A program made the position numbers and the translations under genes. A DNA stretch of 15,844 bases from positions 1-15,844 of the forward strand of contig JBEIHS010000087.1 in the NCBI GenBank assembly GCA_040381235.1, read 5' to 3'. Origin of the DNA: CAIXSC01 sp040381235. Its GTDB lineage: Bacteria > Planctomycetota > Planctomycetia > Pirellulales > Pirellulaceae. A model generated the notes under the pieces. That model was not told the origin of the DNA. It ran no database searches and worked only from the letters and a program-made list of their open reading frames with translations. Below, one piece after another: positions 1 through 6,220 of this stretch (within the stretch, counting starts at the first letter, position 1; each line of letters begins with the position of its first letter).

Positions 1-148
1 GCTCACGTCCACACACTTCGTCTCGGCCACACTACACCTCGTGCCAAATACTGGTCACGAAGGCCGAATCCTCACCGCTGGATCACAAGCATCGTGACTC
101 TGGAACGAGTGATGTAACAGACGAAAGCAAATTGCGCCACCTCCCCTA
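1..148. other. Left edge, no intact gene
   Basis: All three plus-strand frames are closed by stops before the start of the recognisable pseudogene. The plus frame used by that pseudogene has TGA codons at 95-97 and 110-112. This is probably more of the same decayed gene or an older junction, but I recognise no protein similarity here. Confidence 0.4.
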
Positions 149-1129
149 AACTACGCATTGTTGCGCGCTGGCCCTGTAGCAGCAGCAAAGAAAAAGCTTG
201 ACCGCCTACCAGCCCGACCAAGCCAGCGCGATATCGAGCTGGCGCTATACGAAGCCAAGATGGATGGTCGCGAAGAACTCGAACGCGCCGTTGATGAGAT
301 TGTCAAACGAACAGAAGCAATCAATAAAGTAGAGCAGGCCAAGGAGCGACTTGTCGAGAGGTTTGCTGCTGAAGCGAATCGACAGTCGATTTCCACGCTT
401 GTGGAGTACGTGTGCACGCGCAAAGCAGTAATCAGCGTTTTGAAAGCAAGCCTCAAGAAGCGCGACGGTGAATGCGACTACGAGTCAACCGTCCACGATC
501 TGTTTTTCCCACGGCACACCACATCCAATGAAATCCCTGTTGGAGCGACGGATGGGTGAGAACGGGATATCGAAAACCTTTGGCTGATCGATGAGCGACT
601 CGTGTTTCACAGGTTGTTAACTTCCGACAAACCATTGAGCATGCTCAAGAAGTTCATGGTGGGAAATAGCACTGTCGTCGCGGACGTATCTCAGAAAAAC
701 GATGAGCCGGATATTCTCGTGTTTGAACCTGCGTTCGTCACGGCAGAAGACCATCGCTTCGAGTCTCTAGCGATCGTTGAATTCAAGCGACCTGGGCGAG
801 ACGACTACACGCTCGGAAAGAATCCTGTACAGCAGGTGATTGAGATTGCGAGAAAGATCCGAGATGCACGACAAGTAGAGGCTGTAACAGGGGAAATAGA
901 ACCAATTGAAAGAGCGGTGCGATTCTACGGGTATGTTGTGTGCGACATCACGAAGACGTTGCGTCTGATTATTTAAGACAGTTTCAGCATGAAACACACG
1001 CCAGATGGCGTTGGGTATTACGCGTTCAATGAAAATCTCAATCTATTGATAGAGGTGATTCCGTACGCCAAGACCGTCAACGATGCGGAAAGGCGTAATG
1101 CAGCCTTCTTTTCCAAACTTGGAATGTGA
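149..1129 (+). pseudogene. Decayed ATP-binding / nuclease-like protein, C-terminal part
   Basis: One reading frame carries family-like sequence throughout, but TGA at 557-559 and TAA at 974-976 interrupt it before the natural stop at 1127-1129. Protein similarity resumes immediately after each stop in the same frame (ENLWLIDERLVFHRLLTSDK from 572; DSFSMKHTPDGVGYYAFNEN from 977), so these are point nonsense mutations and not gene ends. The conserved blocks, LWLIDERL then SDKPL then PDILVF then AIVEFKRP then NP..QV then YVVCD then TPDG.GY..., and the final FFSKLG match, from memory, the C-terminal half of large proteins annotated as ATP-binding (HATPase/GHKL) proteins. The pattern of D at 710-712 and E-x-K at 779-787 resembles a PD-(D/E)xK nuclease core. 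The N-terminal ATPase part is missing. There may be a further frameshift near 149. The exact biological role of the family is uncertain. Confidence 0.72.
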
Positions 1130-1311
1130 AGTGAGGATTTGGCGCGACTGGTGTTGCGACGTACAATCCGTTTATTGAAGGGCTTTTTGCTCGCAGGATT
1201 CCATGGAGTTGGTCGAGATCTGGTTCGACCAACCGCCGCTCTGGTCTTTCCGGAGCCGCACTCCGCATCTCGGAGTCACCAGCACGAAACCCGTGCTTGA
1301 GGTGCGCTCCG

Positions 1312-1472
1312 ATGCAAGTCGAACTGTGGCCGATCGCCAAAGTCAAACCCTACGAAAAAACCCGCGCATCAATGACGATGCGGTCGACGCGGTCGCCGGC
1401 TCGCTGCGCGAGTTCGGTTTCCGCCAACCGATCGTGGTCGACGCCGAGGGCGTGATCGTCGTCGGGCACGGC
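1312..1472 (+). pseudogene. ParB-like N-terminal domain fragment, frameshifted
   Basis: From ATG 1312 one frame reads MQVELWPIAKVKPYEK. After the six-A run at 1355-1360 the ParB-like sequence continues only in another frame, as KNPRINDDAVDAVAGSLREF and then FRQPIVVDAEGVIVVGHG. Seven A residues would restore a single frame. This is the opening of the ParB/Srx nuclease-like domain (substrate-binding GH motif at the end), seen in phage-associated and plasmid ParB or ParB-methylase proteins. After VVGHG the expected T/R-rich continuation is absent and the frame runs into toxin-like sequence. A GAGGTG-like ribosome site lies just before ATG 1312. It is non-functional as written. I infer it came from a prophage-like element, since a portal fragment lies 2 kb downstream. 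Confidence 0.75.
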
Positions 1473-1697
1473 GTCCCAGTGGTTCGTGGCTATCGAAAAG
1501 TGATTCAGTTCATTCGCTCTGCATCCGACGAACGGGACTTCAGAGCAATGCGTTCCTTAAATTACGAGAAGCTCCAAGGTGATCGCGCTCATCAACACTC
1601 TCTGCGGATCAATGATCAGTGGCGTCTGATCGTTGAAATCAAGAAGTCTGAACCGAAGAACGTGATTCGGGTCATGGGCATCGAAGACTATCACTAG
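1473..1697 (+). pseudogene. HigB/RelE-ParE-type toxin, N-terminally truncated
   Basis: The frame that follows the ParB fragment encodes a RelE/ParE-superfamily toxin tail. Typical blocks are RGYRK, ASDERDFRAMRSLNYEKLQG, the hallmark HQHSLRINDQWRLIVEI, and the ending GIEDYH. Full-length relatives are about 90-100 residues and have roughly 20-30 residues before RGYRK, which are missing here. GTG at 1500 could start a 65-residue product, but it would lack the first helix. The stop at 1695-1697 lies 18 bases before the antitoxin ATG, the usual toxin-then-antitoxin order of higBA. The C-terminal residues needed for the fold and for mRNA cleavage are largely present, so residual activity cannot be excluded, although truncation makes it unlikely. 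Confidence 0.72.
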
Positions 1698-1715
1698 ACC
1701 TTGGGGGAAGGGCAT

Positions 1716-2831
1716 ATGACGAAAGCAGACGTAGAATTGTTTCCCCCTGGTGAGTTCATTCGTGACGAGCTCGATGCCCGGAACTGGACCCAGGAGGATC
1801 TCGCGGAGATTCTTGGTCGCCCGTTGCGGACGATCAATCAGATCATTGCGGGTAAGAAAGCAATAACCCCGCAGACCGCCCAGGAGCTGGCTGCCGCCTT
1901 CGGAACGACCCCCGAGTTGTGGCTGAATCTTGAGAACGCTTATCGATTAGGGCTTGAACGTCAAGAACAAAGTTCGGTGGCACGACGCGCGCGACTCTTT
2001 GAATTGGCTCCGGTCAAGGACATGATCAAACGTCGGTGGATTTGCGAAATGCGCGATGCACAGGAACTGGAACTTGCTGTGATGAAGTTTTTGGAGGTCA
2101 GTTCGCTCGACGAATCTCCCTCCCTTGAACTTACTGCCAGAAAGTCAACGTCGTACACATTCACCAGTCCGGCGCAACTTACATGGTGTTTCCGTGCAAA
2201 GCACTTGGCGAGGACGCTTCGAGTAGGCCCGTATAGCAAAGATCGGGCATTGAAGATGCTTCCTGACTTGCATGCGCTTACGGTCTGCGAGAGCCTTGTT
2301 CAGAAAGTGCCGGCCGTCTTGGCAAGTGCGGGAATTCGATTCGTTGTGATTGAGCATCTTCCTCGATCGCGAATCGATGGTGCGACGCTGTGGTTGGATG
2401 ACGACTCTCCAGTGATCGCTATGTCAATGCGATACGACCGGATCGACGGGTTTTGGCACACGCTCGCGCATGAGCTTTCGCACGTCATCAACGGCGACCG
2501 AAGTGTTGATGTCGACTTGGTTGGGGCTCAGCGAACAGATGTATCCGCTAAGCCACAATTCGAACAGCGTGCGGATGAAGAGGCATCCAACTTCCTGATT
2601 CCTTCCGCGAAGCTTGAATCGTTTATCGTGCGTCACAAGCCGCGATTCTCGAAGGCGAAGATTGTGCAGTTCGCAAATCTGCACCAGATTCACCCTGGGA
2701 TCGTGGTCGGTCAGCTTCAGTTTCGCAAGGCGATCCTTTATTCGCACAGTCGAGAGATGCTCGCACCGGTTCGGGATAATGTAACTATATCCGCTCTAAC
2801 GGATGGATGGGGACATTTCACGTCCTTCTAA
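1716..2831 (+). CDS. HigA-type antitoxin fused to ImmA/IrrE-type metallopeptidase
   Basis: The 371-residue protein has two parts. Residues about 8-75 are a HigA-family XRE helix-turn-helix (PGEFIRDELDARNWTQEDLA, then TINQIIAGKKAITP and TPELWLNLE). Residues about 190-340 are an ImmA/IrrE-like (M78/COG2856) Zn peptidase with HELSH at 252-256 inside FWHTLAHELSHVINGD, a probable third ligand at Glu288/289 in RADEEASNFLIP, and the usual IHPGIVVGQLQ ending. The antitoxin would bind its toxin and its own promoter; the peptidase may cleave regulators, as ImmA does with ImmR. I chose ATG 1716 because the purine-rich GGGGGAAGGG sits just upstream; a TTG at 1701 is possible. The gene is intact, while its toxin gene upstream is truncated. 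Autoregulation is expected from the family but no operator is obvious. Confidence 0.85.
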   Translation: MTKADVELFPPGEFIRDELDARNWTQEDLAEILGRPLRTINQIIAGKKAITPQTAQELAAAFGTTPELWLNLENAYRLGLERQEQSSVARRARLFELAPVKDMIKRRWICEMRDAQELELAVMKFLEVSSLDESPSLELTARKSTSYTFTSPAQLTWCFRAKHLARTLRVGPYSKDRALKMLPDLHALTVCESLVQKVPAVLASAGIRFVVIEHLPRSRIDGATLWLDDDSPVIAMSMRYDRIDGFWHTLAHELSHVINGDRSVDVDLVGAQRTDVSAKPQFEQRADEEASNFLIPSAKLESFIVRHKPRFSKAKIVQFANLHQIHPGIVVGQLQFRKAILYSHSREMLAPVRDNVTISALTDGWGHFTSF

Positions 2832-2891
2832 TCGGATGCGTTTCCGGAGGGTGTCATCAGTATTGCGACGAAGAAGACTTACTCCGAGGCG

Positions 2892-3353
2892 ATGCTCGAC
2901 ATCGTCCATCGGTATCTACGCGACGGTGGGACTGAGCCTATCGACCTCGATGATCTCGCCCGATATGCGATCAACAAGGATCTCTGGACAAAGCATGGAA
3001 GCACTTTGGTTCAGATGTGCAAACGCGACCTATCGCGCGCACTCAGGGAGCAATTCCACACAGATCCGCAAGGCCGTCAGATCAGAACGTTTCACGCGAC
3101 AAAGCAGCGAACTCCGAACGGAGAGCAGCTGGTCTTCTGGGCTGACCTACGCACCGCACCCGCCGAACATGTTGAACAGGCGTTTCAGCAGCGTCGAAGT
3201 CAGATCGTCGGCGACTGCAGGCAACTAAAACTAGACGTCGACAGCTACAACGAAAACAACGTGCATAACGGACGTTACCGGCTGATGCTCGACTTTACCG
3301 AAGACGTTGCAGAGCTTGAGCAGCCGAGAGAATACAAACCCAAGCCGCTTTAG
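2892..3353 (+). CDS. Hypothetical protein downstream of the HigA-peptidase gene
   Basis: The 153-residue protein is apparently intact and soluble, with no signal peptide or membrane segment. Visible blocks are MLDIVHRYLRDGGTEPIDLD, a helical TLVQMCKRDLSRALREQ, and a charged ERRSQ-like helix (QRRSQIVGDCRQLKLDVDSY). I do not recognise a functional domain; it resembles uncharacterised proteins found beside ImmA/IrrE-type genes in mobile DNA. Protein-like sequence continues upstream in frame (ATKKTYSEA), and GGAGG at 2846-2850 is well placed for an ATT codon at 2862, so the true start may be that rare codon or a mutated ATG. It lies 60 bases after the peptidase gene (30 if ATT is used) and is probably co-transcribed with it. 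Confidence 0.65.
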   Translation: MLDIVHRYLRDGGTEPIDLDDLARYAINKDLWTKHGSTLVQMCKRDLSRALREQFHTDPQGRQIRTFHATKQRTPNGEQLVFWADLRTAPAEHVEQAFQQRRSQIVGDCRQLKLDVDSYNENNVHNGRYRLMLDFTEDVAELEQPREYKPKPL

Positions 3354-3492
3354 CCCGCTTGCCATGTCTACCCCTGGAATGTTTTGGCGCGAGGTCCTGA
3401 ATCAACGTCTGGCGACGTAAAGGTCGGAGTATAAAGTAGAAGCAGCAGCCAAATTGGGCGACACCTCCGATTAGCTACCGGCGGTGACACCA

Positions 3493-3550
3493 GCCAACGA
3501 ACTAAAGGCCATGCGGGGCCGCAATCCTCGCGTGGCCTTTTTTCGTTGGC
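3493..3550 (+). terminator. Strong nested hairpin with T-tract
   Basis: The inner stem pairs 3504-3515 (AAAGGCCATGCG) with 3529-3540 (CGCGTGGCCTTT), 12 pairs including one G-U, around a 13-base loop. It is followed by an uninterrupted T-tract ending at 3543. An outer stem pairs GCCAACGA at 3493-3500 with TCGTTGGC at 3543-3550. The inner hairpin plus U-tract is a classical intrinsic terminator for the upstream genes; the outer arms would make it a longer closed structure. It lies 140 bases after the hypothetical gene and just before the portal fragment. Confidence 0.7.
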
Positions 3551-3577
3551 TCGCCTGGCTTCTTGGAGCACCGACCG

Positions 3578-3880
3578 ATGTCCGATGAGCTCGACAACAC
3601 GATTCGCGACAACAGTTACGCCCGCGGGATCGTGCTGACGCTGGCGAACGACTCGATCGGAACTGGTCCGCGTTTGCAGATGCTGACGCCCAGCGCCGAG
3701 GCCAATCGCTTCATCGAACGCGAGTTCATGGCATGGGCTCGCGTCATTCGTCTGCCGGAAAAACTCCGCACGATGCGGTTACCCGTCGTCGGGCGGCGAC
3801 AGCGGCCGGGGTGGCAGCGGTTCGTGCAGCTGCTCGTGTACCTGTACCTGCAAGGCCAAGTCCATCATCACGTTCGGTGA
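3578..3880 (+). pseudogene. Phage portal protein, internal fragment
   Basis: About 68 residues after ATG 3578 match the start of the conserved core of lambda-type (HK97/lambda family) phage portal proteins: DNSYARGIVLTLANDSIGTG, then PRLQMLTPSAEANRFIEREF, then WARVIRLPEKLRTMR. Real portals have roughly 80 more residues before NNSYARG and several hundred after LRTMR; both are absent. After about 3781 the frame is unrelated (LPVVGRRQRPGWQ...) until TGA 3878-3880. GGAG at 3565-3568 would serve ATG 3578, so a short product could be translated, but it could not form a portal ring. It is the clearest evidence that a tailed-phage-like element once lay here. Confidence 0.78.
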
Positions 3881-3883
3881 TCC

Positions 3884-4153
3884 ATGTTATCGATTGAAGA
3901 ACGCCGCGCCGCTCGTAAAGCCTTCGCCCGCCAAGTGCGGCAAGAACACGCGCGACGCGAGGTGATCACGATCTCGCCGCCGCTTCCCGAGGGACGAGCA
4001 GCACCGGTCCAGCGCCCGCCGGTACGCGTGGCAATCGCGACCCCGGTGCTGTACGTGGGCGGGGCTGAGCAGTGGATCGCCAGCCTCTGCCAGTGGCTCG
4101 ACCCGGATCACCGGATACATGGGCGACGGTCCAATGGTGTTCGATTCGGCTAG
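3884..4153 (+). pseudogene. Glycosyltransferase N-terminal fragment
   Basis: The ORF starts at ATG 3884, three bases after the preceding stop. A basic leader (MLSIEERRAARKAFARQVRQ) is followed by VRVAIATPVLYVGGAEQWIA, the first beta-strand and glycine loop of a GT-B (GT4-like) glycosyltransferase, and then SLCQWLDPD. Right after this, similarity ends and the frame closes 14 codons later at TAG 4151-4153. Complete enzymes of this family have 350-450 residues, so only about the first fifth remains. The substrate cannot be inferred. The downstream junction falls at about 4108. Confidence 0.6.
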
Positions 4154-4172
4154 GTGGAGTTATGACCACCGC

Positions 4173-4457
4173 ATGACGGCAAAGCTGAGTAAAGAACTTG
4201 CCGCCGACCTTCATGCCACGGGTGATCGGGAACTCGAAGTTATTGACCCGGATACCGAGCGGACGTATTTCCTCGTCGATCGTGAGACGCATCTCCGCGC
4301 TATGGAAGCGCTACGCCGCCAACAGGATCGCGACGCGATGGCAACGATCATCGAATTGGGAGCCACCGCGGCACCCGATGTTCGCGTTGCTCACATCCGG
4401 CTTTGCCCCGGGCTGGCAGGTCGCGATCCCTTTCGGTGCGTCGCGACGCTATCCTGA
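4173..4457 (+). pseudogene. Antitoxin-like protein, 3' end replaced
   Basis: From ATG 4173 the protein begins MTAKLSKELAADLHATGDRE, continues LEVIDPDTERTYFLVDRETH, and then has LRAMEALRRQQDRDAMA. This matches, from memory, short antitoxin-type proteins common in planctomycetes and cyanobacteria, which normally continue with an acidic amphipathic tail such as QG..QMEAG. Here, after about 4343, the sequence turns into unrelated residues until TGA 4455-4457, so the toxin-binding tail is lost and no toxin gene follows. GGTGGAG at 4153-4159 is a possible ribosome site, rather far (13 bases) from the ATG. Probably non-functional. Confidence 0.55.
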
Positions 4458-4742
4458 GATCCGACGGTCTTCTCGTCCCGAAGAGGCGTTCACACAATAG
4501 CCCAGGGCAGAGCGCCGCGGCGCAGCCGCAAACCGCCGCCCTGGGTAAAGGTCCATCAAGATCCGCCAGCCCGAAAGGGCGACACGCCCGTGAGGCCGCA
4601 CGGCCATGCCGCAGTCGTGAGTCAAGAACCTCGTTCATTGGAGGCACCATTGCAAGATGACGTTGCCGGATCAATTGCGGGCATTGCTCACGCGGTTGTC
4701 GATCGCGAGGCGGCGGTTGCCGGTGAACCAAGACAGCCGCGA
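4458..4742. other. Non-coding stretch with palindromes
   Basis: No convincing gene. It contains the 45-base palindromic element at 4501-4545 and short G+C-rich inverted motifs (GCCCGAAAGGGC at 4569-4580; GAGGCCGCACGGCC near 4592). This composition resembles the dispersed intergenic repeats frequent in planctomycete genomes. A plus-strand ORF from 4657 exists but runs antisense across the zinc-finger gene and shows no recognisable domain. Confidence 0.45.
4501..4545. repeat. Palindromic element CCCAGGGC...GCCCTGGG
   Basis: CCCAGGGC at 4501-4508 is the exact reverse complement of GCCCTGGG at 4538-4545. Between them lies the self-complementary GCGCCGCGGCGC at 4512-4523. It would fold into a stable stem in DNA or RNA. 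No T-tract follows, so it is more like a REP-type or mobile-repeat hairpin than an intrinsic terminator. Confidence 0.6.
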
Positions 4743-4931
4743 TTATGAACACCGAGGCAGATCGCGGGGCGTCGGCTCCACTCGCTCTTCGGTGGCTGCT
4801 TCGTCGACGGCGCTGTCGGCCTCGGCCGCCGACAGCGCATGCTCGTGACGCAAATGCGCGAACAACAATTCCATGCCGGCCGCCGTGATGGAGAATTCTT
4901 GCCCACACCGCGGGCAGACCTTGACCTTCAT
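4743..4931 (-). CDS. Small C2H2-like zinc-finger protein
   Basis: The 62-residue product starts MKVKVCPRCGQEFSITAAGM and continues ELLFAHLRHEHALS. Cys6 and Cys9 with His27 and His30 give a C-x2-C...H-x2-H pattern that could bind one zinc; the rest is an acidic, probably disordered tail. I chose the ATG at 4931 because GGAG (minus strand, 4939-4942) lies seven bases upstream. The open frame continues upstream across the end of the acetyltransferase gene, so a longer start at 5027 is formally possible. It follows the acetyltransferase by 22 bases on the same strand and is probably co-transcribed. Function unknown; nucleic-acid binding is only a guess. Confidence 0.5.
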   Translation of the reverse strand: MKVKVCPRCGQEFSITAAGMELLFAHLRHEHALSAAEADSAVDEAATEERVEPTPRDLPRCS

Positions 4932-4953
4932 CGTTGCGCTCCGGCTTTTCTGC

Positions 4954-5520
4954 TCACCCGTCGGATCGCTCGGAAGGTAGCGGATCGCCGGGAACCCCGG
5001 GAAAAACTTCGCGAGCACGGCGATCACAGGCGGCCCGAGCGTCGCTGCGATGATACTCGATGAAACCCCTGGCTCGATATGCGGGCAGGGCGGACGGGTG
5101 ATCCAAACTGCAGGTATGAACCCATACCCGCTCGCCTAATTGCCACGCCCTTTCCACTGCGGCCGTGAGCATGTAGCCGCCCAGTCCGCGGCCGACAAAC
5201 GCCGGGAGCATGCCGAAGTAGGCTATTTCGGGATCACCCGAGCGGGCGTCGAGCTCAAAGTACCCGGCTGGCACACCACCGACCGTCAAAACCCATGTTT
5301 CAACCCCCGAGGCGGACAGGTAGGCCATCCAGTCGTTCAAGGACCAGCCCAAACGGTCGATCCATTCCCAGTCGCCGCCAACCGCCGTGTAAAAGAAGCG
5401 ATTCAACTCCGGCAACGGCGGATCGACTCGGGCCAAGCGAACGTCGACTGGTTTGGCCATGCTCGGGCGGAAGCTCGATCGGTCCCGGATCTCAAGATAG
5501 TACGTCGTAACCGTGCGCAT
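4954..5520 (-). CDS. GNAT-family N-acetyltransferase
   Basis: The 188-residue protein has a GNAT fold signature. It starts MRTVTTYYLEIRDRSSFRP, has a beta-strand GGVPAGYFELDA at 81-92, the acetyl-CoA pyrophosphate-binding loop VGRGLGGYML at 109-118 (R/Q-x-x-G-x-G/A type), and the late HPSALPAYRARGF at 141-153 typical of the C-terminal strand. It would transfer an acetyl group from acetyl-CoA to an amine of unknown identity in the cytoplasm. Relatives usually end soon after ARGF; here about 35 atypical Arg- and Pro-rich residues follow, suggesting that the 3' end was altered by a frameshift or junction. Catalytic ability may still be intact. The start has GGGGGCG about seven bases upstream. 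Confidence 0.75.
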   Translation of the reverse strand: MRTVTTYYLEIRDRSSFRPSMAKPVDVRLARVDPPLPELNRFFYTAVGGDWEWIDRLGWSLNDWMAYLSASGVETWVLTVGGVPAGYFELDARSGDPEIAYFGMLPAFVGRGLGGYMLTAAVERAWQLGERVWVHTCSLDHPSALPAYRARGFIEYHRSDARAACDRRAREVFPGVPGDPLPSERSDG

Positions 5521-5894
5521 AGACGCCGCCCCCAGCGGCCGATCGGTGTAACTCTGCCGAAACCATCGTGAATATCGAGCCGACGCGGGCAGGGTGCCAA
5601 AGAATCAGTCAGTCGGCAAGATGTGGTCGCGTCTCGGGACCACGCCATGGAAGGAGCAACGGGAAATCGCGACTCGGCTTGCCTCGCGCGTCCAGACGGG
5701 TAGACTTGGGGACGAATTGCAGCTCCGTTGAAGCTCCGCGGCGATGTCCGACACCTGAACGCCGTATCCCTACGGTCCACCGTCGGTGGGGATGCGAGTT
5801 GCCTCGGGTGTGCAAACGGGTGTCAACGATCGCAATCAACCGGCTAACGCCCGACCACCAAAACGCGTGTTTCTTAGTGGAAAACGCCCTTTTT
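5521..5894. other. Intergenic region between acetyltransferase and tRNA
   Basis: No gene is supported. It should contain the promoter of the leftward acetyltransferase gene and that of the rightward tRNA, but I see no clear -10/-35 pair. An imperfect direct repeat at 5679-5702 and 5799-5821 lies inside it. Confidence 0.45.
5679..5821. repeat. Imperfect direct repeat pair, 120-base offset
   Basis: TTGCCTCGCGCGTCCAGACG (from 5679, continuing GGT) and TTGCCTCGGGTGTGCAAACG (from 5799, continuing GGT) agree at most positions and are offset by exactly 120 bases. It could be a degenerate duplication or a pair of regulator sites; no function is visible. Confidence 0.4.
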
Positions 5895-5967
<73 letters not shown>

Positions 5968-5973
5968 CTTTTC

Positions 5974-6050
5974 TGGTCATTGGTCATTGGTGACTGGTCA
6001 TTGGTGACTGGTCATTGGTGACTGGTCACTGGTGACTGGTGACTGGTCAC
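5974..6050. repeat. Eleven tandem heptanucleotides TGGTSAY
   Basis: Eleven uninterrupted 7-base units follow the tRNA: TGGTCAT, TGGTCAT, TGGTGAC, TGGTCAT, TGGTGAC, TGGTCAT, TGGTGAC, TGGTCAC, TGGTGAC, TGGTGAC, TGGTCAC. The alternation gives a higher-order 14-base period in the first half. Length change by slipped-strand replication is expected. The units GTGAC and GTCAC are mutual reverse complements, so single strands could fold. Confidence 0.92.
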
Positions 6051-6220
6051 TGCTGCTCTATCGATGAAAAAACTTGGTTTTGTGCGGCGCGCGAGATCGA
6101 ATTCTAAGTTCTTTTCCAGAAACAAATTGCGACGGACTGGAAGTTCGTCGCATCGGATTCGGAACAATTGCCAAAGCACCATACGCTGGTCAAGCACAAC
6201 GCGCTACGCTGGTAATCCGA

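Noticed and set aside
4657..4848. Plus-strand 63-codon ORF
   Set aside because: It overlaps the zinc-finger gene antisense, and the Ser/Ala/Arg-rich translation shows no domain.
5815..5830. TTGACA-like -35 box on the minus strand for the acetyltransferase
   Set aside because: No TATAAT-like -10 at suitable spacing and it is almost 300 bases from the start codon.
5974..6050. CRISPR array
   Set aside because: The repeats are contiguous 7-base units with no spacers, and no cas genes are nearby.
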